A stretch of DNA of 64,000 bases from CAVXYG01 sp963706835 (lineage in GTDB: Bacteria > Actinomycetota > Actinomycetes > S36-B12 > GCA-2699445): positions 124,001-188,000 of the forward strand of contig CAVPOB010000015.1 in assembly GCA_963706835.1 (NCBI GenBank), in the 5' to 3' direction. Positions within the stretch are counted from its first letter, which is position 1, and each line of letters starts with the position of its first letter. A model generated the notes under the pieces. That model did no database searches, was not told where the DNA came from, and saw nothing but the letters and a program-made list of their open reading frames with translations. The position numbers were made by a program, and so were the translations under genes. Shown piece by piece: positions 18,018-26,350 of this stretch.

Positions 18018-18703
18018 GCAGCGTCCTCGAGCATCACGCCGACGCCGCGGTGCACATGGATGAACCGGGGCGACTCCGGGTCATCGCCCAGTTTGCGGCG
18101 CAGCCAGGACAGGTGCACATCTACGGTCCGCGCCGAATCGGTGCGCTGCCACACCTCGCGCAGCAGCTCCTTGCGGCTGACGACCCGGCCGGGGTGCGCG
18201 GCGAGATAGGCCAGCAGATCGAACTCCAACCGGGTCAGTTCCACGGGCCGGCCGTCGATCTCGGCGACGCGGCGGCCCGGGTCGACCGAGAGTCCGCCCA
18301 CCCGCAGCGCCGGCGGCGCGGAATCGGCGGGGGCGCCGGCGCGCCGCAGCACCGCTCGGATGCGCGCCTCGAGGTGCGCCGGATCGAAGGGCTTGACGAG
18401 GTAGTCGTCGGCACCGGCATCGAGCACGGAGACGATGAGCCCCTCATCGTCCCGGGCGGTCGCGACGATGACGGGCACGTCGTCGACGGCCCGGATCATG
18501 CTGAGCAGGCGCTCCCCCGTCACGTCGGGGAGCCCGAGGTCGAGCACCACCACGTCCGGCTTGCCGGTGAGCAGCTGCTGCAGGCCGTCGAGCCCGTTCC
18601 CGGCGGCGTCCACGGCGTGGCCCCGGGCCAGCAGGGCCCGGCTCAGGGCGATCCGGATGCCCGCGTCATCCTCGATGAGCAGCACGTGCACCACGTCGGA
18701 CAC
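18002..18703 (-). CDS. OmpR/PhoB-family response regulator
   Basis: A 233-residue regulator starting at GTG 18703 (VSDVVHVLLIEDD). The receiver has the acidic pair E11-D12-D13, the phospho-acceptor D55 in VVVLDLGLPD and the conserved Lys in YLVKPF. The C-terminal winged helix ends with RTVDVHLSWLRRKLGDD, as in OmpR/PhoB proteins. It follows the ferredoxin gene with essentially no gap and overlaps the kinase gene by 16 bp. It probably regulates the redox operon it sits in; no operator could be identified by eye. Confidence 0.9.
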   Translation of the reverse strand: MSDVVHVLLIEDDAGIRIALSRALLARGHAVDAAGNGLDGLQQLLTGKPDVVVLDLGLPDVTGERLLSMIRAVDDVPVIVATARDDEGLIVSVLDAGADDYLVKPFDPAHLEARIRAVLRRAGAPADSAPPALRVGGLSVDPGRRVAEIDGRPVELTRLEFDLLAYLAAHPGRVVSRKELLREVWQRTDSARTVDVHLSWLRRKLGDDPESPRFIHVHRGVGVMLEDAACTGD

Positions 18704-18704
18704 C

Positions 18705-18911
18705 CTAGCGACCCGCCTCCTTGCGCAGGCGCAGCGCCGACGCCGGGCAGGAGGCAGCCGCGGAGCGGGCGGCCGCTGCGAGGTGGGCAGGCACATCGCC
18801 GCTGCCCGCCAGGACCGGGAACCCCCAGCGGTCCAGGGTCACCATCTCCCCAAGCGCAGCGCTGCACACGCCGTGCCCGGCACAGCGCTTCCAGTCCACG
18901 TCGAGCCTCAT
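18705..18911 (-). CDS. small ferredoxin, 3Fe-4S type
   Basis: A 68-residue ferredoxin. The cluster motif is CAGHGVC (C10 and C16) plus a single distal Cys-Pro (C55 in SCPASAL); the fourth ligand is replaced by His in CxGHxxC, which is the pattern of 3Fe-4S or CxxHxxC ferredoxins that serve P450s and related reductases. The start ATG overlaps the stop of the NuoF-like gene (ATGA). It would carry electrons between the NuoF-like protein and the membrane cytochrome or another acceptor. Confidence 0.85.
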   Translation of the reverse strand: MRLDVDWKRCAGHGVCSAALGEMVTLDRWGFPVLAGSGDVPAHLAAAARSAAASCPASALRLRKEAGR

Positions 18912-20049
18912 CGCAGCACCGCCTCCTGCAGCGCCTGCACGGCGGCCACCCCGGACAGCAGCGCGGCCGCCGCAGCGGTCGGGTGCGCGCACAGGCCCCG
19001 GCCGGAGACCTCGGCAGCCAGTGCGGTGGGATCCATCCGGCGACGGATGGCCCCGGCGAGGGCGGGCAGCCCGAACGTGCAGGGCCCGCACTGGCCGGCG
19101 GACTGCGCCGCAAGGGAATCGGCAACGGCATCGAGGACATGCACCGGATGCGGCTGCCGCCCCAGCACGATGAGTACGCCCGCCCCCCAGCGTCCGCCGA
19201 CCGCTCGCAGCGCCTCCCGGGTCAGCGGGGTCTCGGCCAGGGACGCCCGCCAGGGCAGCCAGGCCCCGTGCCATCCGCCGGTCACCAGGATCGTCGGGTC
19301 GACTGCGCCGGCGACGTCCAGGACATCGCCGAGGCTGGCGGGCATCGGCAGTTCGACGACGCCACTGCGGGCCACAGCGCCCGAGATGGTCACCAGCGCG
19401 CTGGTGCGGGTATCGCCGCGCGCCGCCACCGCGATCCGCGCGAACGTCTCGGCGTTGCTCAGGTAGATCGGCCGCCGCCGGCGCCCGATCGTCGGCGGCC
19501 GAGCCTCGCCGTCCGGCACGGCCGGCCCGCCCCGCAGCGCCCGCGCGACGGCGCTGGCCTCGCCGGCGACGAACTGGTCGGGGCCCAGGGAGATGCGGAA
19601 CCGCGCATCGGCGCGCCGGGCGACGACGGCGCGCAGGTGGTCGGCGAGCAGGCCGTCGGACACTCCGATGATCACCGAGCTCGTCCCGAGGGCCCGCGCG
19701 ACGGTGACCGCGCCGTCCAGCACCAGGTGGGGGGCCCGGATCATGAGCACCGTGTCCTTGGCGCTGGCCGGTTCGCCCTCCATGGCGTTGACCACGACCG
19801 CCGCGACCCGGGCTCCAGCCAGCGCCCGCAGTTTGCGGGCGGTCGGGAACTCCGCCCCCCGGCGCCCACCACCGGATGGGTCGCGGCGATGAGCGACTCG
19901 ACCCGGAGGACGGGGACCGGGCCCCAGAACGCCCGGTGGTCGGGCAGGTCGGCGGGCCCGGCCAGGAGCAGGGAGCCCGGGCGCAGCAGGTCCCGGGGCC
20001 GCGCAGCGGCGGGGTAGGGGCCGACGGCCAGGCCGGGGATGCCGGTCAT
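18908..20049 (-). pseudogene. NuoF-like NADH:acceptor oxidoreductase subunit, homopolymer frameshift
   Basis: From ATG 20049 (MTGIPGLAVGPYP) the reading reaches THPVVGAGG, then a frameshift at a C6 run on the plus strand (19855-19860). One more base would give GAGGAEFPTARKL, the FMN/NADH-site loop of NuoF-type 51-kDa subunits, followed by VVNAMEGEPASAKD. The C-terminus has QCGPCTFG and a later CAHP, i.e. three of the four cysteines of the NuoF cluster, with the first replaced by Ala. It overlaps the cytochrome gene upstream and the ferredoxin gene downstream by 4 bp each. Expected role: oxidation of NAD(P)H and transfer to the ferredoxin. The frameshift is probably a homopolymer error. Confidence 0.75.
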
Positions 20050-20609
20050 CGTGCCACCTCCGCCAGCCCGGCCGGGTCGCGCTGCAGCCCGACGCCGACG
20101 GGCGCCCCGCGAGCGAGCAGCCGCACCGCCACCGCTGCGCCGATTGCCACGGCGGAACCGGCGGCGGTCCAGCGCATGATCGGATCGGACACATCCGAGC
20201 CCGCGCCGACGGCGTGCAGCCACGACAGCGCGTAGGCGACGTAGCTGACCACATGGATGTTCCACCAGGCCACGGCGTACCGGCGCCGCAGCGCCGAGGT
20301 GAGGGCCAGCACGAGGATGGCGTCGAAGGCCAGCGCCCCGAGCCCGATCCACAGCGGCTCCCATTGCGACAGGCCGGGGACGAACACCGCCGGCAGCGAC
20401 ACACTCACCCAGGAGTCGAGCACCGCCGCCGTCACATGGACCAGCAGCAGCAGCGTCCCGGTGACCGCCGCGGTGCGGTGCAGTGCGACGCTGACCAGCC
20501 GCAGCCGCGGATTGCGGATGCCCGGGCCGGCGATGCCCAGCGCCACTGCAATCGTCAGCAGTCCCAGCACGAGCACGCCGCTGGTGCGCAGGGCGAGCCA
20601 GGTCGTCAT
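20046..20609 (-). CDS. ferric-reductase-like transmembrane cytochrome
   Basis: A 187-residue polytopic protein with about five membrane segments. Histidines lie on the helices in VALHRTAAVTGTLLLLVHV and NIHVVSYVAYALSWLHAV, as expected for b-type heme ligation in ferric-reductase-like (FRD/cytochrome b561-like) proteins. It has no FAD/NAD domain, so it depends on partners: here a NuoF-like protein and a ferredoxin on one side and an ApbE-modified flavoprotein on the other. Starts and stops overlap both neighbours by 4 bp (ATGA), implying tight co-translation. It would move electrons across the membrane. Confidence 0.8.
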   Translation of the reverse strand: MTTWLALRTSGVLVLGLLTIAVALGIAGPGIRNPRLRLVSVALHRTAAVTGTLLLLVHVTAAVLDSWVSVSLPAVFVPGLSQWEPLWIGLGALAFDAILVLALTSALRRRYAVAWWNIHVVSYVAYALSWLHAVGAGSDVSDPIMRWTAAGSAVAIGAAVAVRLLARGAPVGVGLQRDPAGLAEVAR

Positions 20610-21481
20610 GCCGTCACCTCCAGTGGGTCCAGGGCACCGATCAGGCTCTGGGATCCGGACTCGGCCACGAGTCGCGCCGTCAGGCCGACCGACTCCAGCC
20701 ACGCCGGGGCGGCATCGCCGAGCACCATGGCGGCCGTCGCTGCAGCGTTGGCCCCGAGGGCATCGGCGGCGATCACCGCCGCGCTCCACCACGGGGTCCG
20801 GGCGGGTGCGCCGGTGCGGGGGTCCAGGATGTGGTGGCCGCCCGACCAGTGCCGCCGGGCCCGCCCGCTGGTGGCCACACCCGCATTGCGCAGCGCCAGC
20901 GGCTGCCGCGCCACCCCGGGCAGCTCGGCATCCAGCAGCACCGGCCAGGGCTCCTGGGCGGCGATGCAGCGCACATCGCCGCCCATGTTCGCCAGCACAT
21001 CGGCACCGATCACGGCGGCCACCTCTGCGGCCAGGTCGTCGGCCAACCAGGCCTTCGCCGTGGCGCCGAGGTCGAGCACCATGCCGCGGGGGATGCGCAC
21101 CGCGCCGTCGGGGTCCACGGCGATCTCCTGCCACGGCAGCACCTTTCGGCTGTGCGGCAGGGTCGTGCTGGAGCCGGCCCAGACGTCGTAGCCGGCTGCC
21201 ATGGCCGGACCGCCCAGGCCCGGGTGGACCAGCCCGTCGGTGGCCTGGGCCACCTGCAGGGCCCGGGTGAGGAGCGTCAGCAGCAGGTCGCTCACCGGCA
21301 CCCAGGTCCCGGAGCGCCGCGCAAGCTCGGCGACCTCGGAGTCGCTGCGGAACCTGCTGGCCGCCGCATCGAGCCGAGCCACCGCCCCGCGCAGTCGGGC
21401 GTCGAGGAGGTCCGGGTCCACCTCCGCGCGCACGCTGAGCTGCAGCTCGGTGCGCCAGACCGACACCGACACGGTGGTCAT
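20606..21481 (-). CDS. apbE: FAD:protein FMN transferase (ApbE)
   Basis: A 291-residue flavinyltransferase, which attaches FMN through a phosphoester bond to Ser/Thr of partner flavoproteins outside the cytoplasm. Family motifs seen: MVLDLGATAKAWLADD (counterpart of the DLGGIAKG loop), ANMGGDV, GVATSGRARR and HHILDPRTGAPA. No clear signal peptide or lipobox is visible, so the enzyme may act in the cytoplasm or be anchored through its neighbour. The start ATG 21481 overlaps the upstream small gene (ATGA). None of the neighbouring genes I read carries an obvious FMN_bind domain with the S/T-G-A/S-T acceptor, so its substrate is not obvious. Confidence 0.85.
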   Translation of the reverse strand: MTTVSVSVWRTELQLSVRAEVDPDLLDARLRGAVARLDAAASRFRSDSEVAELARRSGTWVPVSDLLLTLLTRALQVAQATDGLVHPGLGGPAMAAGYDVWAGSSTTLPHSRKVLPWQEIAVDPDGAVRIPRGMVLDLGATAKAWLADDLAAEVAAVIGADVLANMGGDVRCIAAQEPWPVLLDAELPGVARQPLALRNAGVATSGRARRHWSGGHHILDPRTGAPARTPWWSAAVIAADALGANAAATAAMVLGDAAPAWLESVGLTARLVAESGSQSLIGALDPLEVTA

Positions 21482-21768
21482 GACGACCGCGAGACGTGGG
21501 GGCCGGGCATCGGCACCGGCTGCGGGGCGGGGACCTGCGGCTGGACCGGGGCAGGCGCGGGGAACTGCGGCTGGACCGGGTCCGGCGCCGGAGCGGCCTC
21601 CTGAGGTGCGGGCGCCGGGAGGGCGAGTTCGGGGGCCGGCGCGATCACGCTCTGCGCCGACTCCTGCACCGCAGGCAGGGCCCCGGCGATGGCCCCACCG
21701 GCCGCTCCGGTCGCCAACACCAGTGCCACCGACGCCACCTGTGCGGCGGCCCGTGCCGATCTGCTCAT
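21478..21768 (-). CDS. small exported Pro/Ala-rich protein, first gene of the redox operon
   Basis: A 96-residue protein with a signal-anchor-like N-terminus (AQVASVALVLATGAAGGAIA) followed by a tail of Pro-Ala-Gln-Val repeats (for example QPQFPAPAPVQPQVPAPQP). No domain is recognisable. It leads the operon and overlaps apbE by 4 bp. Its place is where a flavinylated FMN-binding protein usually sits in related operons, but no acceptor motif is visible. It may be a tether or spacer across the cell wall. Confidence 0.65.
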   Translation of the reverse strand: MSRSARAAAQVASVALVLATGAAGGAIAGALPAVQESAQSVIAPAPELALPAPAPQEAAPAPDPVQPQFPAPAPVQPQVPAPQPVPMPGPHVSRSS

Positions 21769-21900
21769 GGACCAACAGTCCCGCCGATGCGCGCAAGGCC
21801 GCATCCATCCCACCGTCAAGCCTGCGGCGAGGCCGACTTGCCGTGGACTTGACGTTGGCGGGCGGTGCGCCTTGCCAGGGGCGCGACCTACCGTGGTGGC
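21769..21900. promoter_or_regulatory. divergent promoter region of the redox operon and Asp-rich gene
   Basis: The 132-bp gap must hold promoters for both directions. A TACCGT at 21889-21894 lies 6 nt before ATG 21901, the spacing expected of a -10 element for a leaderless transcript, which is common in actinobacteria. No matching -35 is present. The assignment is by pattern only. Confidence 0.3.
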
Positions 21901-22194
21901 ATGAGGCGCATTATCTTGTGGATCGCGGTGGGCGCGGCATCGATCGCCACCGGGGCCGGACTCTACGCCGCGGCACTGTCGACCCCACCGCCCAGCACGG
22001 TGACGACCGCACCGACCACGGCTCCAGTCGCTTCGCTGATCACCCCGACCCCGTCCCAGACCCCCACTTCGAGCCCCGGTATCACCGGGACGGACGACTC
22101 CGACGACCGCACGGACGACTCCGACGACCGCCGCGACGGGGACGACGACCGGCACGACGACGACAGCGGCCACGATTCGTCCGACGACGACTGA
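21901..22194 (+). CDS. small exported Asp-rich protein
   Basis: A 97-residue protein. An N-terminal hydrophobic segment (IILWIAVGAASIATGAGLYAA) leads into a Thr/Pro/Ser linker and then an extremely acidic tail built of Asp, Ser, Arg and His (DDSDDRTDDSDDRR, later HDSSDDD). I know no named family. The tail could bind divalent metal. It is divergent from the ApbE/ferric-reductase operon with a shared 132-bp promoter region, suggesting a functional link, perhaps metal capture at the cell surface. The composition itself argues that it is translated: shadow frames do not give a signal segment plus an ordered acidic tail. Confidence 0.6.
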   Translation: MRRIILWIAVGAASIATGAGLYAAALSTPPPSTVTTAPTTAPVASLITPTPSQTPTSSPGITGTDDSDDRTDDSDDRRDGDDDRHDDDSGHDSSDDD

Positions 22195-22212
22195 TCCGCG
22201 GCGGGCAGCCGG

Positions 22213-22971
22213 TCAGCAGTCCGCCAGGATCCGTTCGATCGTGGCGTGCTCCGGCGGGGTGAACCACAGTCCCCAGCGCTCCTTGACCAGGACCTGGATG
22301 GAGACGTACTCGCACCAGAATGAGCGGTTCGGCGGCAGCCAGGTCGCCGCATCGCCGTCGCCCTTCTGCTGGTTCAGCCCGCCGTCGACCGCGAGCAGGC
22401 CCAACTGATCGTTGGCGAAGGCGACCCGCTCCTGATAGGTGAGTTGCTGGGCGCCGGTCTGCCAGGCATTCGACAGGGCGACGACGTGGTCGATCTGCAC
22501 ATCAGCGCTGTCCGGCCCGCGGACGAACGAGATGGTCTGCCCCGAGAAGGGGTCCTCGAGCAGGCCGCTGGCGACGATGCAGTCGTCGCGCATCTGCAGG
22601 TTGGTCAGATCGCGTTGCAGGACATCGTTGCGGGTGTCGCAACCGTTGGCGTCGACGTCGATCCATGCCGAGCCGAACTGCCCCTCCCGGTCGTAGCCCG
22701 TCTTCGGCGCCCGGCCCTTCACCGCCACAGCATCGAAGACGGCCTGGGCTTCGCCCACGATCCCGGAGCGCTCGCTCTCCACATCCGGCGGCGGGGTGGG
22801 GCTGGGGGACCCGCTGGGCGAGGCGCTGGCAGATGCAGTGATGGCCGCATCGGGCGCCGGGGTCGCCGTCGGCTCGGCTGCTGGATCGGCGACACAGGCC
22901 CCCAGCACCGCAGCGCAGGCCGCAGCCACCGCGAGCACCGCTCGACCCCGCTGCATCCCCGGCCCCGCCAT
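22213..22971 (-). CDS. lipoprotein with DUF1524/HNH nuclease-like domain
   Basis: A protein of about 252 residues with a lipobox (AVLGAC, Cys26 from the start chosen at 22971), a Pro/Ser/Thr linker, and a C-terminal domain of the DUF1524 type. That domain shows VQIDHVVALSNAW with the Asp-His pair, LLAVDGGLNQQKGD and ATWLPPN, followed by FWCEYV; these are the hallmarks of the secreted HNH-like nuclease family related to the GmrSD C-terminal domain. It is probably a surface-attached nuclease. The frame is open further upstream (to 23079), but the signal sequence fixes the start near 22971. It is divergent from the ABC transporter operon. Confidence 0.8.
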   Translation of the reverse strand: MAGPGMQRGRAVLAVAAACAAVLGACVADPAAEPTATPAPDAAITASASASPSGSPSPTPPPDVESERSGIVGEAQAVFDAVAVKGRAPKTGYDREGQFGSAWIDVDANGCDTRNDVLQRDLTNLQMRDDCIVASGLLEDPFSGQTISFVRGPDSADVQIDHVVALSNAWQTGAQQLTYQERVAFANDQLGLLAVDGGLNQQKGDGDAATWLPPNRSFWCEYVSIQVLVKERWGLWFTPPEHATIERILADC

Positions 22972-23077
22972 TGCTCGCCCACTCTCGTCGAATCTCACGC
23001 CTGCGCACGGGCAGCGGTCACGCACGATATCCTCGCAGGCGTCGGGCTCGTCCTGCCAGTGCAACCGAGGAGCGACC

Positions 23078-23959
23078 ATGCGTCAGCGACTGTCCATCGC
23101 ACGCGCCACTGCTGCCGCCGCCGTTCTCGGCCTGGCGCTAGCCGCCTGCGCTCCCGCCGAGGACGACGACGGCGAGAACAGCGCCGGCGGCGGCCCGGAC
23201 GAGACCACCTGCACCGCGGACCAACTGAGCACCCTCACCGGTGGAGTCCTGACGGTCGCCACCGGCGAACCGGCCTACGAGCCTTGGGTTGTCAACGACG
23301 ATCCGGAGTCCGGCGAGGGCTTCGAAGCGGCCGTCGCCTACGCCGTCGCCGACAAGCTCGGGTTCGCCGACGATGCCGTCACCTGGGTGCGCACCACCTT
23401 CGACAGCGCCGTCGCGCCAGGTCCCAAGACCTTCGACTGGAACCTGCAGCAGTACTCGATCACCGAGGCCCGCAAGGAGGCGGTGGACTTCTCCAGCCCG
23501 TACTACGAGGCCAGCCAAGCGGTCGTGAGCACGGCAGACTCGGCCATCGCCGGGGCCACCACACTGGCCGAGCTGCAGGACGCCCGGCTCGGCGCGGCGG
23601 TGGGCAGCACGTCGCTGAACGACGCCGAGGATGTCATCCAGCCCACCACCGCGGTGGCGGTCTTCAACGACAACGCCGCAGCCGTGAGCGCCCTGATGAA
23701 CGGCCAGATCGACGGCCTGGTCATCGACCTGCCTTCCGCGTACTACCTGACCGCAGTGGAGATCGAGGACGGCGTGATCGTGGGGCAGCTGCCCGGCACC
23801 GCCAGCGGAGATGTGGACGCCTACGGCATCCTGCTCGCCAAGGACAGCGCCCTGACCGCGTGCACAACATGGGCCGTTGACGGCCTCCGCGAGGACGGCA
23901 CGCTCGCCGAACTCGAGGAGCGCTGGATTCAGGCCGAGGGCGCTCCGGTCCTGCAGTAG
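23078..23959 (+). CDS. ABC transporter substrate-binding lipoprotein (polar amino acid type)
   Basis: A 293-residue lipoprotein. ATG 23078 follows a GAGGAG; the signal peptide ends at LALAAC with Cys24. The mature part begins with an Asp/Glu-rich spacer and continues as a family 3 periplasmic-binding fold (GVLTVATGEPAYEPW, then a QYSITEARKEAVDFSSPYY segment typical of polar amino acid binders). It is first in a three-gene importer operon with permease and ATPase. An amino acid or small organic polar solute is the likely ligand; the exact one cannot be read. Confidence 0.9.
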   Translation: MRQRLSIARATAAAAVLGLALAACAPAEDDDGENSAGGGPDETTCTADQLSTLTGGVLTVATGEPAYEPWVVNDDPESGEGFEAAVAYAVADKLGFADDAVTWVRTTFDSAVAPGPKTFDWNLQQYSITEARKEAVDFSSPYYEASQAVVSTADSAIAGATTLAELQDARLGAAVGSTSLNDAEDVIQPTTAVAVFNDNAAAVSALMNGQIDGLVIDLPSAYYLTAVEIEDGVIVGQLPGTASGDVDAYGILLAKDSALTACTTWAVDGLREDGTLAELEERWIQAEGAPVLQ

Positions 23960-23971
23960 CAGGCGACTGCG

Positions 23972-24838
23972 ATGCCCCACGGCGCGCCCGAGCAGTACGA
24001 GGTCTCCGACGTCGAGGCCGAGCGACGCGCGGTGCGCCGAAGGATCGCGCGGCGCCGCGCAACCGTGGCCGCGGTGTCCAGCGTGCTGGTCCTCGGCCTG
24101 CTGGTGGCCGCGATTCTGCTCTCCCCCGGTTGGGAGGTCGTGCAGCGCACCTTCTTCGACGTCCCCTACGGCTGGGAAGTGCTGCCGAAGATTGCCAGCG
24201 GCCTGCGGCTCAACATCATCTGCACCTTGATCGGCACCGCCGCCATCGCCCTGATCGGCATGACGCTGGCGCTGATCCGCACCTCCACCTCCCCGGCCCT
24301 GGCACCGCTGCGGCTGATCGCGGCGGCCTACGTGGACATCTTCCGCGGCGTGCCGACGCTGCTGGTCATCTTCCTGATCGGCTTCGGCGTGCCGGCGCTG
24401 CAGCTGCAGAACGTGCCGACCAACGTGGTCATCCTGGGCACCACCGCAGTCGTGCTGTGCTACTCGGCCTACGTCGCCGAGGTGCTGCGCAGCGGCATCC
24501 TGTCGGTGCACCCCTCGCAGAAGGCCGCGGCCCGATCGCTGGGCCTGACTGCGGCGCAGACGCTGCGCTACGTCGTGCTGCCGCAGGGCATCCGCCGGGT
24601 CATCCCGCCGTTGATGAACGACTTCGTCTCGCTGCTGAAGGACACCGGCCTGATCTCGGTGCTCGGCGCTGTCGATGCCATCCGCGCGGCCCAGATCGAG
24701 GCCTCCCGCTCGTTCAACTACACGCCCTACGTCGTGGCCGCCATCCTGTTCCTGATCCTGACGATTCCGCTGACCAGGCTGACCGACCGGACGCTGCGCC
24801 GCTCGATCGAGCAGCAGAATGCGCAGGCCAACGGATGA
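23972..24838 (+). CDS. amino acid ABC transporter permease
   Basis: A 288-residue permease with a charged cytoplasmic N-terminus (about 35 residues) and five to six membrane segments. The family signature region EVLRSGILSVHPSQKAAARSLGL and the GLRLNIICTLIGT segment are those of the His/Glu/Gln/Arg permease family (one permease forming a homodimer). It begins 12 bp after the binding protein and overlaps the ATPase start by 4 bp (ATGA), so the complex is encoded as a single operon. Confidence 0.9.
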   Translation: MPHGAPEQYEVSDVEAERRAVRRRIARRRATVAAVSSVLVLGLLVAAILLSPGWEVVQRTFFDVPYGWEVLPKIASGLRLNIICTLIGTAAIALIGMTLALIRTSTSPALAPLRLIAAAYVDIFRGVPTLLVIFLIGFGVPALQLQNVPTNVVILGTTAVVLCYSAYVAEVLRSGILSVHPSQKAAARSLGLTAAQTLRYVVLPQGIRRVIPPLMNDFVSLLKDTGLISVLGAVDAIRAAQIEASRSFNYTPYVVAAILFLILTIPLTRLTDRTLRRSIEQQNAQANG

Positions 24839-25593
24839 GCGCGGCCGCTGTTCCGGTGCTGTCGGTGGACCGGGTGCGCAAGACCTTCGGCTCGGAGCTG
24901 GTCCTGGCGGATGTGTCCCTGCAGGTCCCCGAGCACACCGTCACCGTCCTGATCGGGGCATCGGGCTCCGGGAAGTCGACCCTGCTGCGGTGCGTGAACC
25001 TGCTCACCATCGTCGATGACGGCGTCATCCGACTCGACGGCGACGACATCACCGATCCGTCGGTGAAGCCGGATGAGGTCAGGCGCCGGATCGGCATGAT
25101 CTTCCAGTCGTTCAACCTCTTCCCGCATCTGAGCGTGCTGGACAACATCACGCTGGCTCCGCGCAAGGTGCAGCAGATGCCACAGGAGCAAGCAGAGGCC
25201 GAGGGGATGGCGCTGCTGCGCCGCTTCGGCCTAGCCGACAAGGCGGGCCAGTACCCCGACCGGCTCTCCGGCGGCCAGCAGCAGCGCGTGGCCATCGTGC
25301 GCGCGCTGGCGGTGAAACCGCGCCTGATGCTCATGGACGAGGTCACCTCGGCACTGGACCCGGTCCTGGTCAACGAGGTGCTGCAGACCGTGAGCGACCT
25401 GAAGTCGGAGGGCATGACGATGATGATCGCCACGCACGAGATGGGCTTCGCCTCCCAGGTCGCCGACGAGGTCTGCTACCTGGCGCAGGGCCGGATCGTG
25501 GAACGAGGATCGCCGGAGCAGGTGCTGCACGACCCGCACGATCCCAGTACCCGGGACTTCCTGCGCAGGGTGCACGAGGCGGGCCGTATCTGA
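24835..25593 (+). CDS. amino acid ABC transporter ATP-binding protein
   Basis: A 252-residue ABC ATPase. Walker A is GASGSGKST (41-49), the Q-loop is in IFQSFNLFPHLSV, the signature is LSGGQQQR, Walker B is LMLMDEVTSALDP and the H-loop is ATHEMGFA; this set matches the GlnQ/HisP subgroup. The start ATG 24835 overlaps the permease stop. Together with the two upstream genes it forms a complete uptake system. Confidence 0.93.
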   Translation: MSAAAVPVLSVDRVRKTFGSELVLADVSLQVPEHTVTVLIGASGSGKSTLLRCVNLLTIVDDGVIRLDGDDITDPSVKPDEVRRRIGMIFQSFNLFPHLSVLDNITLAPRKVQQMPQEQAEAEGMALLRRFGLADKAGQYPDRLSGGQQQRVAIVRALAVKPRLMLMDEVTSALDPVLVNEVLQTVSDLKSEGMTMMIATHEMGFASQVADEVCYLAQGRIVERGSPEQVLHDPHDPSTRDFLRRVHEAGRI

Positions 25594-25738
25594 CCGGCGG
25601 CCGAGCAGCCCGCCACCGGGCCACTTCGATCGGCGTCGGATCGGGTGAACCGCGGGTGGGACCGGACCGCGGTGTGGTTGGCGGACCTTGCCCGCATTAC
25701 TGTGCTGAAGGGTAGTTCTTCGGCGAGGGGAGGCCGCG

Positions 25739-26350
25739 ATGACCCGCAAGCAATGGGGCGACCGAGTGCTGCGCGCAGTCGGCTGGCGGATCGAGGGCAC
25801 ACCCCCGCCGCAGGATCACATCGGGGTGTTGCTGGCCGCTCCCCACACCTCCACCTTCGACCTGCCCATCATGCTGGCCACGGCGTGGTCCACGCAGCTG
25901 CATGTCCGCTACCTGGCCAAGCGCGAGCTGTTCCGGCCGCCGTTGGCGACACTGATGCGGCGCACGGGCGGCATCCCCGTGGATCGCAAGAACCCCGGCA
26001 ACCTGCTCGCCGACCTGGCCGCAGAGGCGAGATCCGGCGAGGGCTTCGTCCTGGTGCTGGCACCGGAGGGCACCCGGAAGAAGTCGACAGGCTGGCGGTC
26101 GGGCTTCTACCGACTCGCGCTGGCCGCGGACATCCCCGTGACCGTGTGCGCGGTGGACGGTCCCACCCGCACGATCAGTCTCGGTCCGACCTTCCGCCTC
26201 ACCGGCGATGTGCGCGCCGACATGGAACGGATCAGCGCCTTCTACGCCGACAAGCGCGGCGTGCGACCGGAGTTGGCCAGCCCGGTCCGACTCTCCGACA
26301 CCTACCGTGCCGAACCGGCGCAGCAGGAGGCGGACCGCTCGGAGTCATGA
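25739..26350 (+). CDS. 1-acyl-glycerol-3-phosphate acyltransferase-like protein
   Basis: A 203-residue PlsC-family acyltransferase. The catalytic HX4D motif is present as HTSTFD in LLAAPHTSTFDLP, and the substrate motif as APEGTRKK; a TGGIPVDRK segment lies between. The short length and lack of membrane segments fit a minimal PlsC protein in phospholipid remodelling. It starts 145 bp after the ABC operon and its 3' end overlaps the convergent DUF418 gene by 6 bp. Confidence 0.88.
   Translation: MTRKQWGDRVLRAVGWRIEGTPPPQDHIGVLLAAPHTSTFDLPIMLATAWSTQLHVRYLAKRELFRPPLATLMRRTGGIPVDRKNPGNLLADLAAEARSGEGFVLVLAPEGTRKKSTGWRSGFYRLALAADIPVTVCAVDGPTRTISLGPTFRLTGDVRADMERISAFYADKRGVRPELASPVRLSDTYRAEPAQQEADRSES

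Noticed and set aside
22444..23880. 478-residue plus-strand open frame
   Set aside because: It overlaps the DUF1524 and substrate-binding genes in another frame, with shadow composition.
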